NCBI GenBank assembly: GCA_964360145.1 | Contig: CAYHWW010000160.1 | Span: 1-7,534 of the forward strand | Length of the DNA stretch: 7,534 nucleotides | Origin: CAYHWW01 sp964360145 | Lineage (GTDB): Bacteria > Bdellovibrionota > UBA1018 > CAYHWW01 | Direction of reading: 5' to 3' | Shown: in pieces, positions 1-6,171 of the stretch | Numbering within the stretch: the stretch's first letter is position 1 | Layout of the letters: each line of letters begins with the position of its first letter | Notes under the pieces: model-generated | Told to the model about the DNA's origin: nothing | Seen by the model: only the letters and a program-made list of their open reading frames with translations | Database searches by the model: none | Program-made: the position numbers and the translations under genes

Positions 1-1
1 T

Positions 2-874
2 GCACGGTTGCTCCTGCGCTCCGGTGAGCCCATGACGGTGACCGGAGTGCCCTTTCCCCGGGATGTTCGCGGCGCCGTATTCATGAAACGGACGGATGCC
101 GTTTTGCAGGAATGGATTTTGGCGGTGGCAACTCCCGTGGGGACGGCAACGGTGTCGTTACGGGAGGGCGCGGGCTCTTGGCGGCATCAAGTTGATGGCG
201 TGGGCAATCGCTTCTTCAATGACGGTTCTGGCGGCTTTACCCTGTGCACGCCCTGGGGCACGGCCTTGTCCGTGGATGCTGAAGGTTATTTGGTTGAGTG
301 GGATAGCCGAGGCGCGGGGGTTCTGCGCCGGGAGTTCTGGGGCGAGGCTTTTGCCGGAGTGGTACCAGCGGGATTCCTTTGCCGGAGCGGTCACATCGCC
401 GCCGCTTATTTTTCAGGGGCGGGGCGGGTGATGAAAATCCTCACCCGCGGGTATTTCGATAGTCGTGCGCCGGGGTCCAATCGCGGATTGCTGACGGCGG
501 GTCGATTGTTCGTGGCGCATGTCGACGATGGTGTTGGTGCTTGGCAAGAGGTGCCCGTGGGTGGTGGGCCACCGGCGGCGCAGGGCATGGAAGCGCCGGT
601 TTTATCCACAGCGGTGGATGAGGCCACGGGCGCCATTTTTGTTGAGCGCACCGGTGGTTGGTTGCGCATCGTGGATGACGGCGTCGGTGTGCGAGCCGCT
701 GCCGTGGATGAGAGCTCGGTGCCGCTGACGTTTACCCTGCGCGCCCGCGCCCAGCGTCTGCACGGCACCGGCGGCGATCCTGTGTTAGCCGCCGCCTGGA
801 CCGGCGATGCATTGCTCACTGTGACCCGGGACGCCAGTGGCGCTGCTTTTGTATGGCGGTTGAATCATGAATAG
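2..874 (+). CDS. Beta-propeller (WD40-like) protein of unknown function, 5' end outside the window
   Basis: The reading frame is open from the left edge, so the true start probably lies upstream; TTG at 8 and ATG at 32 are possible internal starts without a convincing ribosome binding site. The visible 290 or so residues are rich in Gly, Val, Ala and Trp and show repeated short beta-strand blocks broken by DG/DD turns, for example VDAEGYLVEWD, EATGAIFVERTGGWLRIVDDG, and near the C-terminus AAAWTGDALLTVTRDASGAAFVWRL, which resembles a WD40 blade. This suggests the last blades of a beta-propeller that would bind a partner or ligand rather than catalyse. No catalytic motif or membrane segment is seen. 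The stop codon lies within the start of the histidine kinase gene (ATGAATAG, 8-base overlap), so the two are probably co-translated and may work together. The coding assignment is firm because of this coupling; the fold is inferred from pattern alone and the family is not recognised. Confidence 0.75.
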   Translation, partial: ARLLLRSGEPMTVTGVPFPRDVRGAVFMKRTDAVLQEWILAVATPVGTATVSLREGAGSWRHQVDGVGNRFFNDGSGGFTLCTPWGTALSVDAEGYLVEWDSRGAGVLRREFWGEAFAGVVPAGFLCRSGHIAAAYFSGAGRVMKILTRGYFDSRAPGSNRGLLTAGRLFVAHVDDGVGAWQEVPVGGGPPAAQGMEAPVLSTAVDEATGAIFVERTGGWLRIVDDGVGVRAAAVDESSVPLTFTLRARAQRLHGTGGDPVLAAAWTGDALLTVTRDASGAAFVWRLNHE

Positions 875-2147
875 ACGTTTTGTATCAGCCGTGGATTGGT
901 TCATTCCCCTCAAGGTGAAGCAGGACTCCGAACAGCTCTACCGCGCCCGCATTGTCGTGGGGTTCACTTTCACGTTGGTGCCCTGGGGGCCGTTCTTCAC
1001 CATGGTCCATTACCTGTCCGGGGCGCCCCCCGTGGTGTACCTCGCGCCAGGGATCAGCGCCTCCGTGGCAGCCTTCGCGCCCATGACGCTTCGCATGACG
1101 TCCTCTTTGGCCCTGGCGGCGAGTCAGGTCATTGGGTCTTTAGTCATCGCATCCGGTATCGCCGCCCTGGGGACTGGGGGGAGTCAGTCCACCATTCTCT
1201 TGGTTTGGCCCGCCGTCCCCATTATGGCCGTTTATATGGCGGGCATTCCTACGGGCATCTTCTGGTCGGTTCTTTGTATGGCTGATGTGCTGGTTCTTTT
1301 CCTCCTGGAGGGCGGGTTGGCCACTATTGGCACGGGGTTCAGTCCCCCCGGACCGATCATGCTCATCAACGTGATCTTCTGTTGCCTTGTCTTGTCCCTC
1401 ATCAATGAGGGGGTCAGGGCTTCCTTGTTCCGGCAGCTTCGGGAGCAACAGCAGAAGCTCATCAATGCGTCTAAGATGGCCGCCCTCGGTGAAATGTCCG
1501 GTGGCATGGCCCACGAGATCAACACCCCGTTGGCCATCATCAAACTCAATAGCGAGCTCATTCGCAATGGCATGGCGGCGGGGGAGGTCTCCAGCGCCTC
1601 CCTGGATCGACCACTAAGGTCCATTGGCACCGCGGTGGACCGCATTTCCACCATCATCTCCGGCCTCAGGTGGTTCGCTAAGGACGCCGACCAAGATCCC
1701 ATCGTCCATTGCGACTTGAATCAGCTCATCGCCCGGGTCCTCGATCTTTTCCGCGAGCAATTCCGTGCCAAAGGCATCTCCATCGTAAGCAACCAGATCC
1801 CAGAAGGATTATCCGTTCCTTGTCGCGATGTTCAGATCGCCCAGGTTCTCATTAACCTTATGAACAATGCCATGGATGCAGCGGCAGCCGCGCCGGGGAA
1901 ACAGGTAGAAATCAGCGTCAGATGCGAAGACACCATGGTGGTCATCACTGTGGCGGACAGCGGCTGGCCCATTCCCCAGGAAGTCCGGGCCAAGATGTTC
2001 CAGCCTTTCTTCACGACGAAGGAGGTCGGCAAGGGCACCGGCATGGGCCTCAGCATCTCCCAAGGAATCGTCGCAAGCCATGGCGGTACGCTCACGTTGG
2101 ATGAAAGCAGCTCTCGCACAAAGTTCGTGCTCCGGCTCCCGCGGTAA
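867..2147 (+). CDS. Membrane sensor histidine kinase (HisKA + HATPase_c)
   Basis: This is a two-component sensor kinase in the inner membrane, expected to autophosphorylate on histidine and pass the phosphate to a response regulator. Residues about 28-180 form roughly six hydrophobic helices (near 28-50, 54-73, 79-101, 108-127, 129-150 and 163-180) with short loops, so the signal is probably sensed in the membrane and not by a large periplasmic domain. A short linker (190-203) leads to the HisKA H-box, GEMSGGMAHEINTPL, with phospho-accepting His216. The ATPase domain has the N-box NLMNNAMDA (330-338, Asn334), a G1 box at 364-369, the F-box PFFTTK (380-385) and the G2 box GKGTGMGLS (388-396). 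The style resembles HPK4/NtrB-like kinases. G1 reads DSGWPI where DxGxGI is usual, so the second glycine is proline. The ATG overlaps the stop of the propeller gene. No response regulator is adjacent, so the partner is unknown. Confidence 0.95.
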   Translation: MNRRFVSAVDWFIPLKVKQDSEQLYRARIVVGFTFTLVPWGPFFTMVHYLSGAPPVVYLAPGISASVAAFAPMTLRMTSSLALAASQVIGSLVIASGIAALGTGGSQSTILLVWPAVPIMAVYMAGIPTGIFWSVLCMADVLVLFLLEGGLATIGTGFSPPGPIMLINVIFCCLVLSLINEGVRASLFRQLREQQQKLINASKMAALGEMSGGMAHEINTPLAIIKLNSELIRNGMAAGEVSSASLDRPLRSIGTAVDRISTIISGLRWFAKDADQDPIVHCDLNQLIARVLDLFREQFRAKGISIVSNQIPEGLSVPCRDVQIAQVLINLMNNAMDAAAAAPGKQVEISVRCEDTMVVITVADSGWPIPQEVRAKMFQPFFTTKEVGKGTGMGLSISQGIVASHGGTLTLDESSSRTKFVLRLPR

Positions 2148-2167
2148 AAGGTACGCTGTTACTTTTT
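2146..2167. terminator. Weak AT-rich hairpin between convergent genes
   Basis: The kinase gene and the metalloprotease gene converge with only 25 bases between their stop codons. AAAAGGTA (2146-2153) can pair with TACTTTTT (2160-2167) around a 6-base loop. On the plus strand this gives eight pairs including one G-U; on the minus strand there is one mismatch. The T-run that would normally follow a terminator is part of the stem, so it is at best a weak bidirectional terminator. Confidence 0.25.
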
Positions 2168-2172
2168 GCGAC

Positions 2173-3303
2173 TCACCGGATCAACGCCTCAATATGCCCG
2201 GGTAGCACCACCCCTGATTCTGGCATGGCCATCAGATCCCCGGCGTCGGGGATGATTTCCAGGATCTCTAACCCGTCGCCGGGGCCCAGCTCCCGGAAGC
2301 CGCGAAAGTAGGCGTCGCCGAAGCCCAGGATGTGGCCGAACTCGTGGGCGGCGACGGTTTCTTCGAGCTCGAAGGGCCCCAACACCACGGCGCGACAGGG
2401 AAGCGCATGGGTTGCGGCGGCACCGGTGGTCAGCACGGCCCCTTTGGGGAAACGGGCCACGTGGGCTGCCTCAGCCACGGCGCTGCCCGGGCGTGGCCGC
2501 GGTGTAAAATATTTCCACAGAATGCGCGCATTTACGCCATGCACGCTCCACATGCGCTCCACCGCATCTTGGAAGCGCGCCAGCCACGCCCGGTCCGTGA
2601 TGTCCGTGTGCACGGTGATGATGAGGCTTTTACTGCGGCCATCACCACTGTCAGCCACCTCTTTCACCAGCGCGGGCGGGGCGCATTGCAGGCGGAAGCG
2701 GACGTGGTCAATCTCATCCCGGCCCTTGCCCTCCCGCACTAAATGAAAAAGACGTGTGCCCTCTTCGTAGTTTTTCCGGTGCGCGCTGATCTCCGCCTGC
2801 CAAAACACATTATGTTTCTCGTGGCGATCCACCAACGTAAAACCCCGCTCCAGCTGGGGCAGGTCCTGTTCCACTACGCCCTTCAGAATAGCCCGGCGAT
2901 CAGCGGCGTCATCAAGACGTTTCACCGCGGCAAGCTTCTCCGAGATTTCCTCCAGGGCCTGCACTTCCCGGGCGGCATACTGGGCCGTGAGGTCCCAACT
3001 GTAGGTCATGCCGCCACTGCGGTGAGCATCATCGCCCGGGGGCCCCGGTGCCCGCGGCGTCATGAGGGGCGGGAGCACGCCGTATCCTGGTTTTTTCGCC
3101 AGGGGGGCGCCCCGCGGCGTCCGTCGCAAAAGCTCCGGCGCATGGTGCTTCAATGCCGCCCGCACCGCGTCCAGGGTCCGGCCGTAATGCCCGCGGTACT
3201 CTTTCAGTGCCACCATGCAGCGACTCCGGGCCGTAGTCGTTTTTTTTGTCGGCGCCTCAGCGGCCGCCGTCACCGTCAGGAGCAGTGCCAAAACCCAGTT
3301 CAT
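2173..3303 (-). CDS. Secreted zinc metalloprotease-like protein (HExxHxxGxxD)
   Basis: The 376-residue product starts with a short signal peptide (residues 1 to about 16, MNWVLALLLTVTAAAEA), so it is probably exported. Near the C-terminus is HEFGHILGFGD (320-330), a metzincin-type zinc site: His320, His324 and Asp330 would bind zinc and Glu321 would be the catalytic base. Asp as third ligand is known from snapalysin-type enzymes; most metzincins have His. DLMAMP (356-361) about 26 residues later is a candidate Met-turn. The preceding 300 residues are not a family I recognise; residues 105-205 are rich in charged residues and probably helical, and 225-270 look like the N-terminal strands and helix of the protease fold. 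The ATG is supported by the signal peptide and by GAGGG (3309-3313) five bases upstream. The gene begins 47 bases inside the acyltransferase gene, so it is the last gene of that operon. The substrate is unknown; an inactive or non-peptidase role cannot be excluded. Confidence 0.85.
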   Translation of the reverse strand: MNWVLALLLTVTAAAEAPTKKTTTARSRCMVALKEYRGHYGRTLDAVRAALKHHAPELLRRTPRGAPLAKKPGYGVLPPLMTPRAPGPPGDDAHRSGGMTYSWDLTAQYAAREVQALEEISEKLAAVKRLDDAADRRAILKGVVEQDLPQLERGFTLVDRHEKHNVFWQAEISAHRKNYEEGTRLFHLVREGKGRDEIDHVRFRLQCAPPALVKEVADSGDGRSKSLIITVHTDITDRAWLARFQDAVERMWSVHGVNARILWKYFTPRPRPGSAVAEAAHVARFPKGAVLTTGAAATHALPCRAVVLGPFELEETVAAHEFGHILGFGDAYFRGFRELGPGDGLEILEIIPDAGDLMAMPESGVVLPGHIEALIR

Positions 3304-4120
3304 CCAATCCCTCGTCTGTTTCCAGGTAATGCTGCAAGAGCTTCATCATCTTAGCGCCGTACACGCCGTCGATGAAGCGGTGATCCATGGTTGCAACCAG
3401 GTTGCAGATGGGGGCCACGGCGAGCTTGCCTTCTCGCACCACTGCTTCATCTTTGATGGCGCCCACCGCCAGCAGCAAGGGCACCCGGCTGTAGGGGATG
3501 AGCGGCGCAAAAGCGTAGTCCACGCCCAGGCTGCCGATATTGGTGATCATGACGCTGCCGAAGGGGTCCCGCGGCACGTGAAAGGGCGTGAGGTCGAGAT
3601 TGAGGGTGTAGATGAGATAAGAAGTGAAGTCGAGCACCCACCGCATGAGGAACGGCGGCACCGAACCCATGCGTGCTTTCACCCGCTTGAACTCCGGGTC
3701 TTCGCCGGATTTCACCCTGGCATTCTGGGCCTCGACCTCCGTCATGATCTCATCAATAGTTTTTGTTTCCGCCATCTCCACCCGCACGCCGGAGAGCTCG
3801 GCGCCCTCGGCATCAACAGACGCCTGGATGAAGAGGTCCACATTGCTTCTGAGCCAGATGGTGCCGAAGCGGATGAGGCCGTTCAACTGAGGGTAGCGGT
3901 TCATCATCAACGCCACCGCCCGGCCCATCACCGCGGTGAGGGTGGGCGTGGGCACGGCGCCGCGGGCTTTCTTCATCAGCTCACGGCGCTTCTGGAATGC
4001 CGTCATGTCCAGCTTGATGATGCCATAAACCGAGGGGTCACCGCAGTCTCGCCAGGACCCCAGGGCAATGCGCCGCCACGTATTGAGGGGAGGCGCTGAT
4101 CTGTAGAGAATTTTTCCCAA
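3257..4120 (-). CDS. Stand-alone 2-oxo acid dehydrogenase E2-type acyltransferase catalytic domain
   Basis: The 287-residue product corresponds to the catalytic domain of dihydrolipoamide acyltransferases (E2 of pyruvate, 2-oxoglutarate or branched-chain complexes), which transfer an acyl group between lipoamide and CoA. The motif DHRFIDG (246-252) matches the family signature DHRxxDG with catalytic His247. MITNIGSLG (191-199) corresponds to the conserved segment before the active site, and RRIALGSW (16-23) to the usual start of the domain. Classical E2 proteins are 400-600 residues, with lipoyl and E1/E3-binding domains first; both are absent here. The start is TTG at 4120: an in-frame TGA lies five codons upstream and GAGGG (4128-4132) sits seven bases before it, so the short form is genuine and not a truncated call. 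It follows the E3 gene by 22 bases. Either it works with lipoyl domains made elsewhere or it uses another acyl carrier; the substrate cannot be read from the sequence. Confidence 0.9.
   Translation of the reverse strand: MGKILYRSAPPLNTWRRIALGSWRDCGDPSVYGIIKLDMTAFQKRRELMKKARGAVPTPTLTAVMGRAVALMMNRYPQLNGLIRFGTIWLRSNVDLFIQASVDAEGAELSGVRVEMAETKTIDEIMTEVEAQNARVKSGEDPEFKRVKARMGSVPPFLMRWVLDFTSYLIYTLNLDLTPFHVPRDPFGSVMITNIGSLGVDYAFAPLIPYSRVPLLLAVGAIKDEAVVREGKLAVAPICNLVATMDHRFIDGVYGAKMMKLLQHYLETDEGLDELGFGTAPDGDGGR
3309..3313 (-). promoter_or_regulatory. Ribosome binding site of the metalloprotease gene
   Basis: On the minus strand GAGGG lies five bases before the ATG at 3303, inside the 3' end of the acyltransferase gene. 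It supports the overlapping start over any later one, as does the signal peptide that begins there. Confidence 0.6.
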
Positions 4121-4127
4121 AATGAAG

Positions 4128-4132
4128 CCCTC
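4128..4132 (-). promoter_or_regulatory. Ribosome binding site fixing a TTG start of the acyltransferase gene
   Basis: On the minus strand GAGGG is followed by seven bases and then TTG (4120-4118). The in-frame stop just upstream and the lack of any ATG or GTG nearby make TTG the only reasonable start. Confidence 0.6.
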
Positions 4133-4142
4133 GGTTCAGCGC

Positions 4143-5570
4143 TTAGAATTTATGAATGCTGCGTCCTTCAGTGTCGAGGAAGGATTCCTGCACCATTTCC
4201 GAAAGGGTCGGATGGGGGTGGATGGTATTGGCGATGTCCCGCACGCTCAACCCCGCCGCCATGGCCAGCGCCACCTCGGAGATGATGTTGCTGGCGTCAT
4301 GGCCTACGATGGAGCAGCCCAGCACTTTGCCCGTGTCACGGTCGATGACCGCTTTCATCATCCCCAGGGTTTTGCCCACGCACAACGCCTGGGCGTTTTC
4401 GCGGTACTCGAACTTGCCGATGCGGATGCTTTTTTTGTTTTTGCGTGCCTGCTCTGGCGTGATGCCCACGCTCGCCATCTCGGGCACCGTGAAAATAGCG
4501 CCGGGCACAGTTTCGTAATTGGTGCGCACCTCTTCGCCGGCCATGGCCCGCACGGCGATATCCGCGTCGTACCAGGCTTTGTGGGCGAGCATGGCCCCCC
4601 CGATGACGTCGCCGGCGGCGTAGATGCCTTTGCAGCCGGTCTCCAGGCTTTCGTTGACGACGATGTGGCCTCGCTCGGTGGTCTTCACGCCCATCTCCTC
4701 AAGGCCGATGCCCTTGACGTTGGGGCGGCGCCCGATGGCAAGCAGCATCATATCGGCCTCGATGACGTGGTCCTTGCCGCCTTTATCGATGGTGATCTTG
4801 AGGCCCTTGCCGGATCGATCAATGGATTTTGTTTTTGAGTGAAGGTGGATGTTCACCTCATCCCGTTTGTAGACACCCATCATGACGTCGACGATTTCCG
4901 GGTCCATCCATGAAAGGATCTGGCCGGAGTGCTCCAGCAGGTCCACCTTGGTGCCGAATTTCGAGAAGATGCTGGCGAACTCGCAGGCCACCACGCCGCC
5001 GCCGGCGATGAGCAGGCTCTTGGGCTGCTTCTCGATGCCGATGATGTCATCAGTGGTGAGCACTTTTTTGTGATCCGCCATGAGGGGCTCGGATTCCGAT
5101 GGGTGGGAGCCCGTGGCGATGAGGACATGACGGGCGGTGAGCTCCGGCGCTTTGCCCCCCTCGACGCTGATGCGGAAGAAACGCCCGGATTTCGTGCGGC
5201 CCACGAGGCGCGCCGTGCCCGAGAATGCGTTGACTCCCAGGCGGCCCATGCGGCCTTCGATCTGCAGGGACATCTGGGCGCTGATGCCGTATTGGCGTTT
5301 CATGGCCTTGGCGAAATCAAACACCACCTTGCCGATGCTGACGCCGTGCTCTTCGGAGTCTTTCAGTCGTTGCAGGTGCACCGCCGTGCCCCAGAGCGCT
5401 TTCGTGGGGATGCAGCCCTTGTTGACGCAGGCTCCGCCGATTTTATCTTTCTCGACCAATGCCACGCGGAATCCCGCCATGCGGCCTTTCATCGCGGCGA
5501 CGTAACCCGCCGGCCCACCGCCAATGACGACGAGATCGAATTTCAGGGGCTTCGCGGTGGAGTTGCTCAA
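4143..5570 (-). CDS. lpdA: Dihydrolipoyl dehydrogenase (E3)
   Basis: This cytoplasmic flavoprotein should reoxidise dihydrolipoamide with NAD+ as the E3 component of 2-oxo acid dehydrogenase or glycine cleavage complexes. All hallmarks of the disulfide oxidoreductase family are present: the FAD-binding GGGPAG (17-22), the redox-active pair Cys48 and Cys53 in GGACVNKGCIPTKAL, the NAD-binding GGGVVACEFA (190-199), the second FAD motif YAAGD (317-321), and the C-terminal active-site dyad His453-Glu458 in HPHPTLSE. The length of 475 residues is normal for the family and there is no N-terminal lipoyl domain. The start is TTG at 5570, forming a TTGA overlap with the stop of the preceding small gene; the FAD motif begins only 16 residues later, so no later start is possible. 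The C-V-N-K-G-C spacing is that of lipoamide dehydrogenase and glutathione reductase; the HPHPTLSE motif and the E2-like neighbour favour lipoamide. A related NAD(P)-disulfide reductase is the alternative. Confidence 0.95.
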   Translation of the reverse strand: MSNSTAKPLKFDLVVIGGGPAGYVAAMKGRMAGFRVALVEKDKIGGACVNKGCIPTKALWGTAVHLQRLKDSEEHGVSIGKVVFDFAKAMKRQYGISAQMSLQIEGRMGRLGVNAFSGTARLVGRTKSGRFFRISVEGGKAPELTARHVLIATGSHPSESEPLMADHKKVLTTDDIIGIEKQPKSLLIAGGGVVACEFASIFSKFGTKVDLLEHSGQILSWMDPEIVDVMMGVYKRDEVNIHLHSKTKSIDRSGKGLKITIDKGGKDHVIEADMMLLAIGRRPNVKGIGLEEMGVKTTERGHIVVNESLETGCKGIYAAGDVIGGAMLAHKAWYDADIAVRAMAGEEVRTNYETVPGAIFTVPEMASVGITPEQARKNKKSIRIGKFEYRENAQALCVGKTLGMMKAVIDRDTGKVLGCSIVGHDASNIISEVALAMAAGLSVRDIANTIHPHPTLSEMVQESFLDTEGRSIHKF

Positions 5571-5857
5571 CGTCCGTCCGTCTTGGCGAAGCGGGGGCCA
5601 AAGGTTTTCGTCGCCTCTTTTTCACCATAGGCTTTCGCGGTTTGTTCCCGCAGTTTGATGTTCCACATCTCTTGCGCTAGGAAGCGCAGGCCTTGGATGT
5701 GGTTGAAGCGCTCTTTATTGAAGCCGCCATCGAAGGTTTGAGGCTCCAGGCGACCGAGCTCGTTGTGGAGCGCTGTCAAGGCAAGGTCTATGCCCACTTC
5801 TTTGTAGAGCGCCATGTAGCGTTCGCGGGTTTCTTCTTCAGCGGGGTGAAGGGGCAC
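5567..5857 (-). CDS. Small hypothetical protein leading the E3/E2 operon
   Basis: This gene encodes 96 residues that I do not recognise. The protein is soluble, without signal peptide, membrane helix or cysteine. Residues 5-36 and 46-80 are probably amphipathic helices rich in Glu, Lys and Arg (for instance EEETRERYMALYKEV and RFLAQEMWNIKLREQ), joined by a Gly-containing turn (TFDGGFNKERF, 41-51). The start is GTG, well fixed by a strong AAGGAG seven bases upstream. The stop codon overlaps the TTG start of the lipoamide dehydrogenase gene, so translation is probably coupled and the two proteins made in fixed proportion. The context suggests a part in the 2-oxo acid dehydrogenase chemistry, perhaps as a small subunit or adaptor, but nothing in the sequence shows that. 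Confidence 0.8.
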   Translation of the reverse strand: MPLHPAEEETRERYMALYKEVGIDLALTALHNELGRLEPQTFDGGFNKERFNHIQGLRFLAQEMWNIKLREQTAKAYGEKEATKTFGPRFAKTDGR

Positions 5858-5864
5858 GGTGAGA

Positions 5865-5870
5865 CTCCTT
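5865..5870 (-). promoter_or_regulatory. Strong ribosome binding site deciding a GTG start
   Basis: On the minus strand AAGGAG lies seven bases upstream of GTG at 5857. It is the best Shine-Dalgarno sequence in the window and settles the start of the 96-residue gene. Confidence 0.75.
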
Positions 5871-5891
5871 TTTGCCGGGTTGATCAGCAGA

Positions 5892-5918
5892 ATTACAAAA
5901 GATTTTGAACCCTTTCAA
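5892..5918 (-). promoter_or_regulatory. Candidate promoter of the E3/E2/metalloprotease operon
   Basis: On the minus strand TTGAAA (5918-5913) matches five of six bases of a sigma-70 -35 box, and TGTAAT (5897-5892) matches five of six of a -10 box. The spacing is 15 bases, slightly short. Transcription would start near 5885 and give a leader of about 28 bases that holds the AAGGAG site. This is the only place upstream of the operon in the window where a promoter would be expected. Confidence 0.45.
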
Positions 5919-5926
5919 CGGGGTTG
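5905..5926. promoter_or_regulatory. Overlapping inverted repeats in the divergent promoter region
   Basis: Two short perfect inverted repeats overlap here: TTGAA (5905-5909) with TTCAA (5914-5918), and CAAC (5916-5919) with GTTG (5923-5926). They cover the proposed -35 box of the minus-strand operon and lie just upstream of TATAAA (5933-5938), a possible -10 for the plus-strand small gene. An operator serving both directions is possible, but repeats this short can occur by chance. Confidence 0.25.
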
Positions 5927-5952
5927 TTAACCTATAAATAGAGTGAGGCTCT

Positions 5953-6171
5953 ATGATTCGCACCTTCATGACCGCTGTAATCTTTGGTCTCATGGGTTAT
6001 GCCGCGGGGCGCTATCAGGTCACCATTGATACGCCGGCCATCGAGAAGATCAGCTCTTTCGTGAAGGAAAAGAAAGCAGCCGTCATTGAAAAGGCCGGCG
6101 GCGAGGTGTGCATCACTTACAACCGCGGCGGCCAGAAGAAAGAAGCTTGTTTCGAGAAAGAAGAACGCTGA
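5953..6171 (+). CDS. Small single-helix membrane protein of unknown function
   Basis: The 72-residue product has one N-terminal hydrophobic helix (about residues 4-19, FMTAVIFGLMGYAAG) followed by Arg20, which could be a membrane anchor or an uncleaved signal. Residues 29-48 (AIEKISSFVKEKKAAVIEKA) look like a charged amphipathic helix. The C-terminal part (51-72) has Cys53 and Cys66 in a Lys/Glu-rich tail and may form a small beta hairpin with a disulfide. GAGG at 5945-5948 precedes the ATG by four bases and TATAAA at 5933-5938 could be its -10 box. It is divergent from the E3/E2 operon and its last 59 bases overlap the 3' end of the convergent pseudouridine synthase gene. I do not recognise the family. 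The start context, typical membrane-anchor architecture and lack of a competing frame support it as real. Confidence 0.65.
   Translation: MIRTFMTAVIFGLMGYAAGRYQVTIDTPAIEKISSFVKEKKAAVIEKAGGEVCITYNRGGQKKEACFEKEER

Noticed and set aside
406..819. Minus-strand open frame (137 codons) opposite the propeller gene
   Set aside because: Pro/Ala/Thr/Ser-rich translation without any motif; the plus-strand frame is coupled to the kinase gene and is the better candidate.
1232..1702. Minus-strand frames opposite the histidine kinase
   Set aside because: The opposite strand encodes membrane helices and the conserved H-box, so these are shadows.
3048..3122. Repeated CGCGGCGTC-like words in the metalloprotease gene
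   Set aside because: Only about nine bases are shared and they are GC-rich, which is expected by chance in this composition; no repeat array follows.
2332..3354. Plus-strand frames opposite the metalloprotease gene
   Set aside because: No signal or motif, whereas the minus strand has a signal peptide, ribosome binding site and zinc motif.
3215..4099. Long plus-strand open frame (about 294 codons) opposite the acyltransferase gene
   Set aside because: The translation is a His/Glu/Gly/Ala-rich shadow with no domain logic, while the minus strand encodes an unmistakable E2 catalytic domain with DHRxxDG.
4122..4838. Plus-strand open frame (238 codons) opposite the lipoamide dehydrogenase gene
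   Set aside because: It is a low-information His- and Ala-rich shadow of a conserved gene, typical of high-GC antisense frames.
4929..5630. Plus-strand open frame (233 codons) opposite the 5' part of the lipoamide dehydrogenase gene
   Set aside because: Same antisense composition effect; no start signal, and it runs across the junction of two supported genes.
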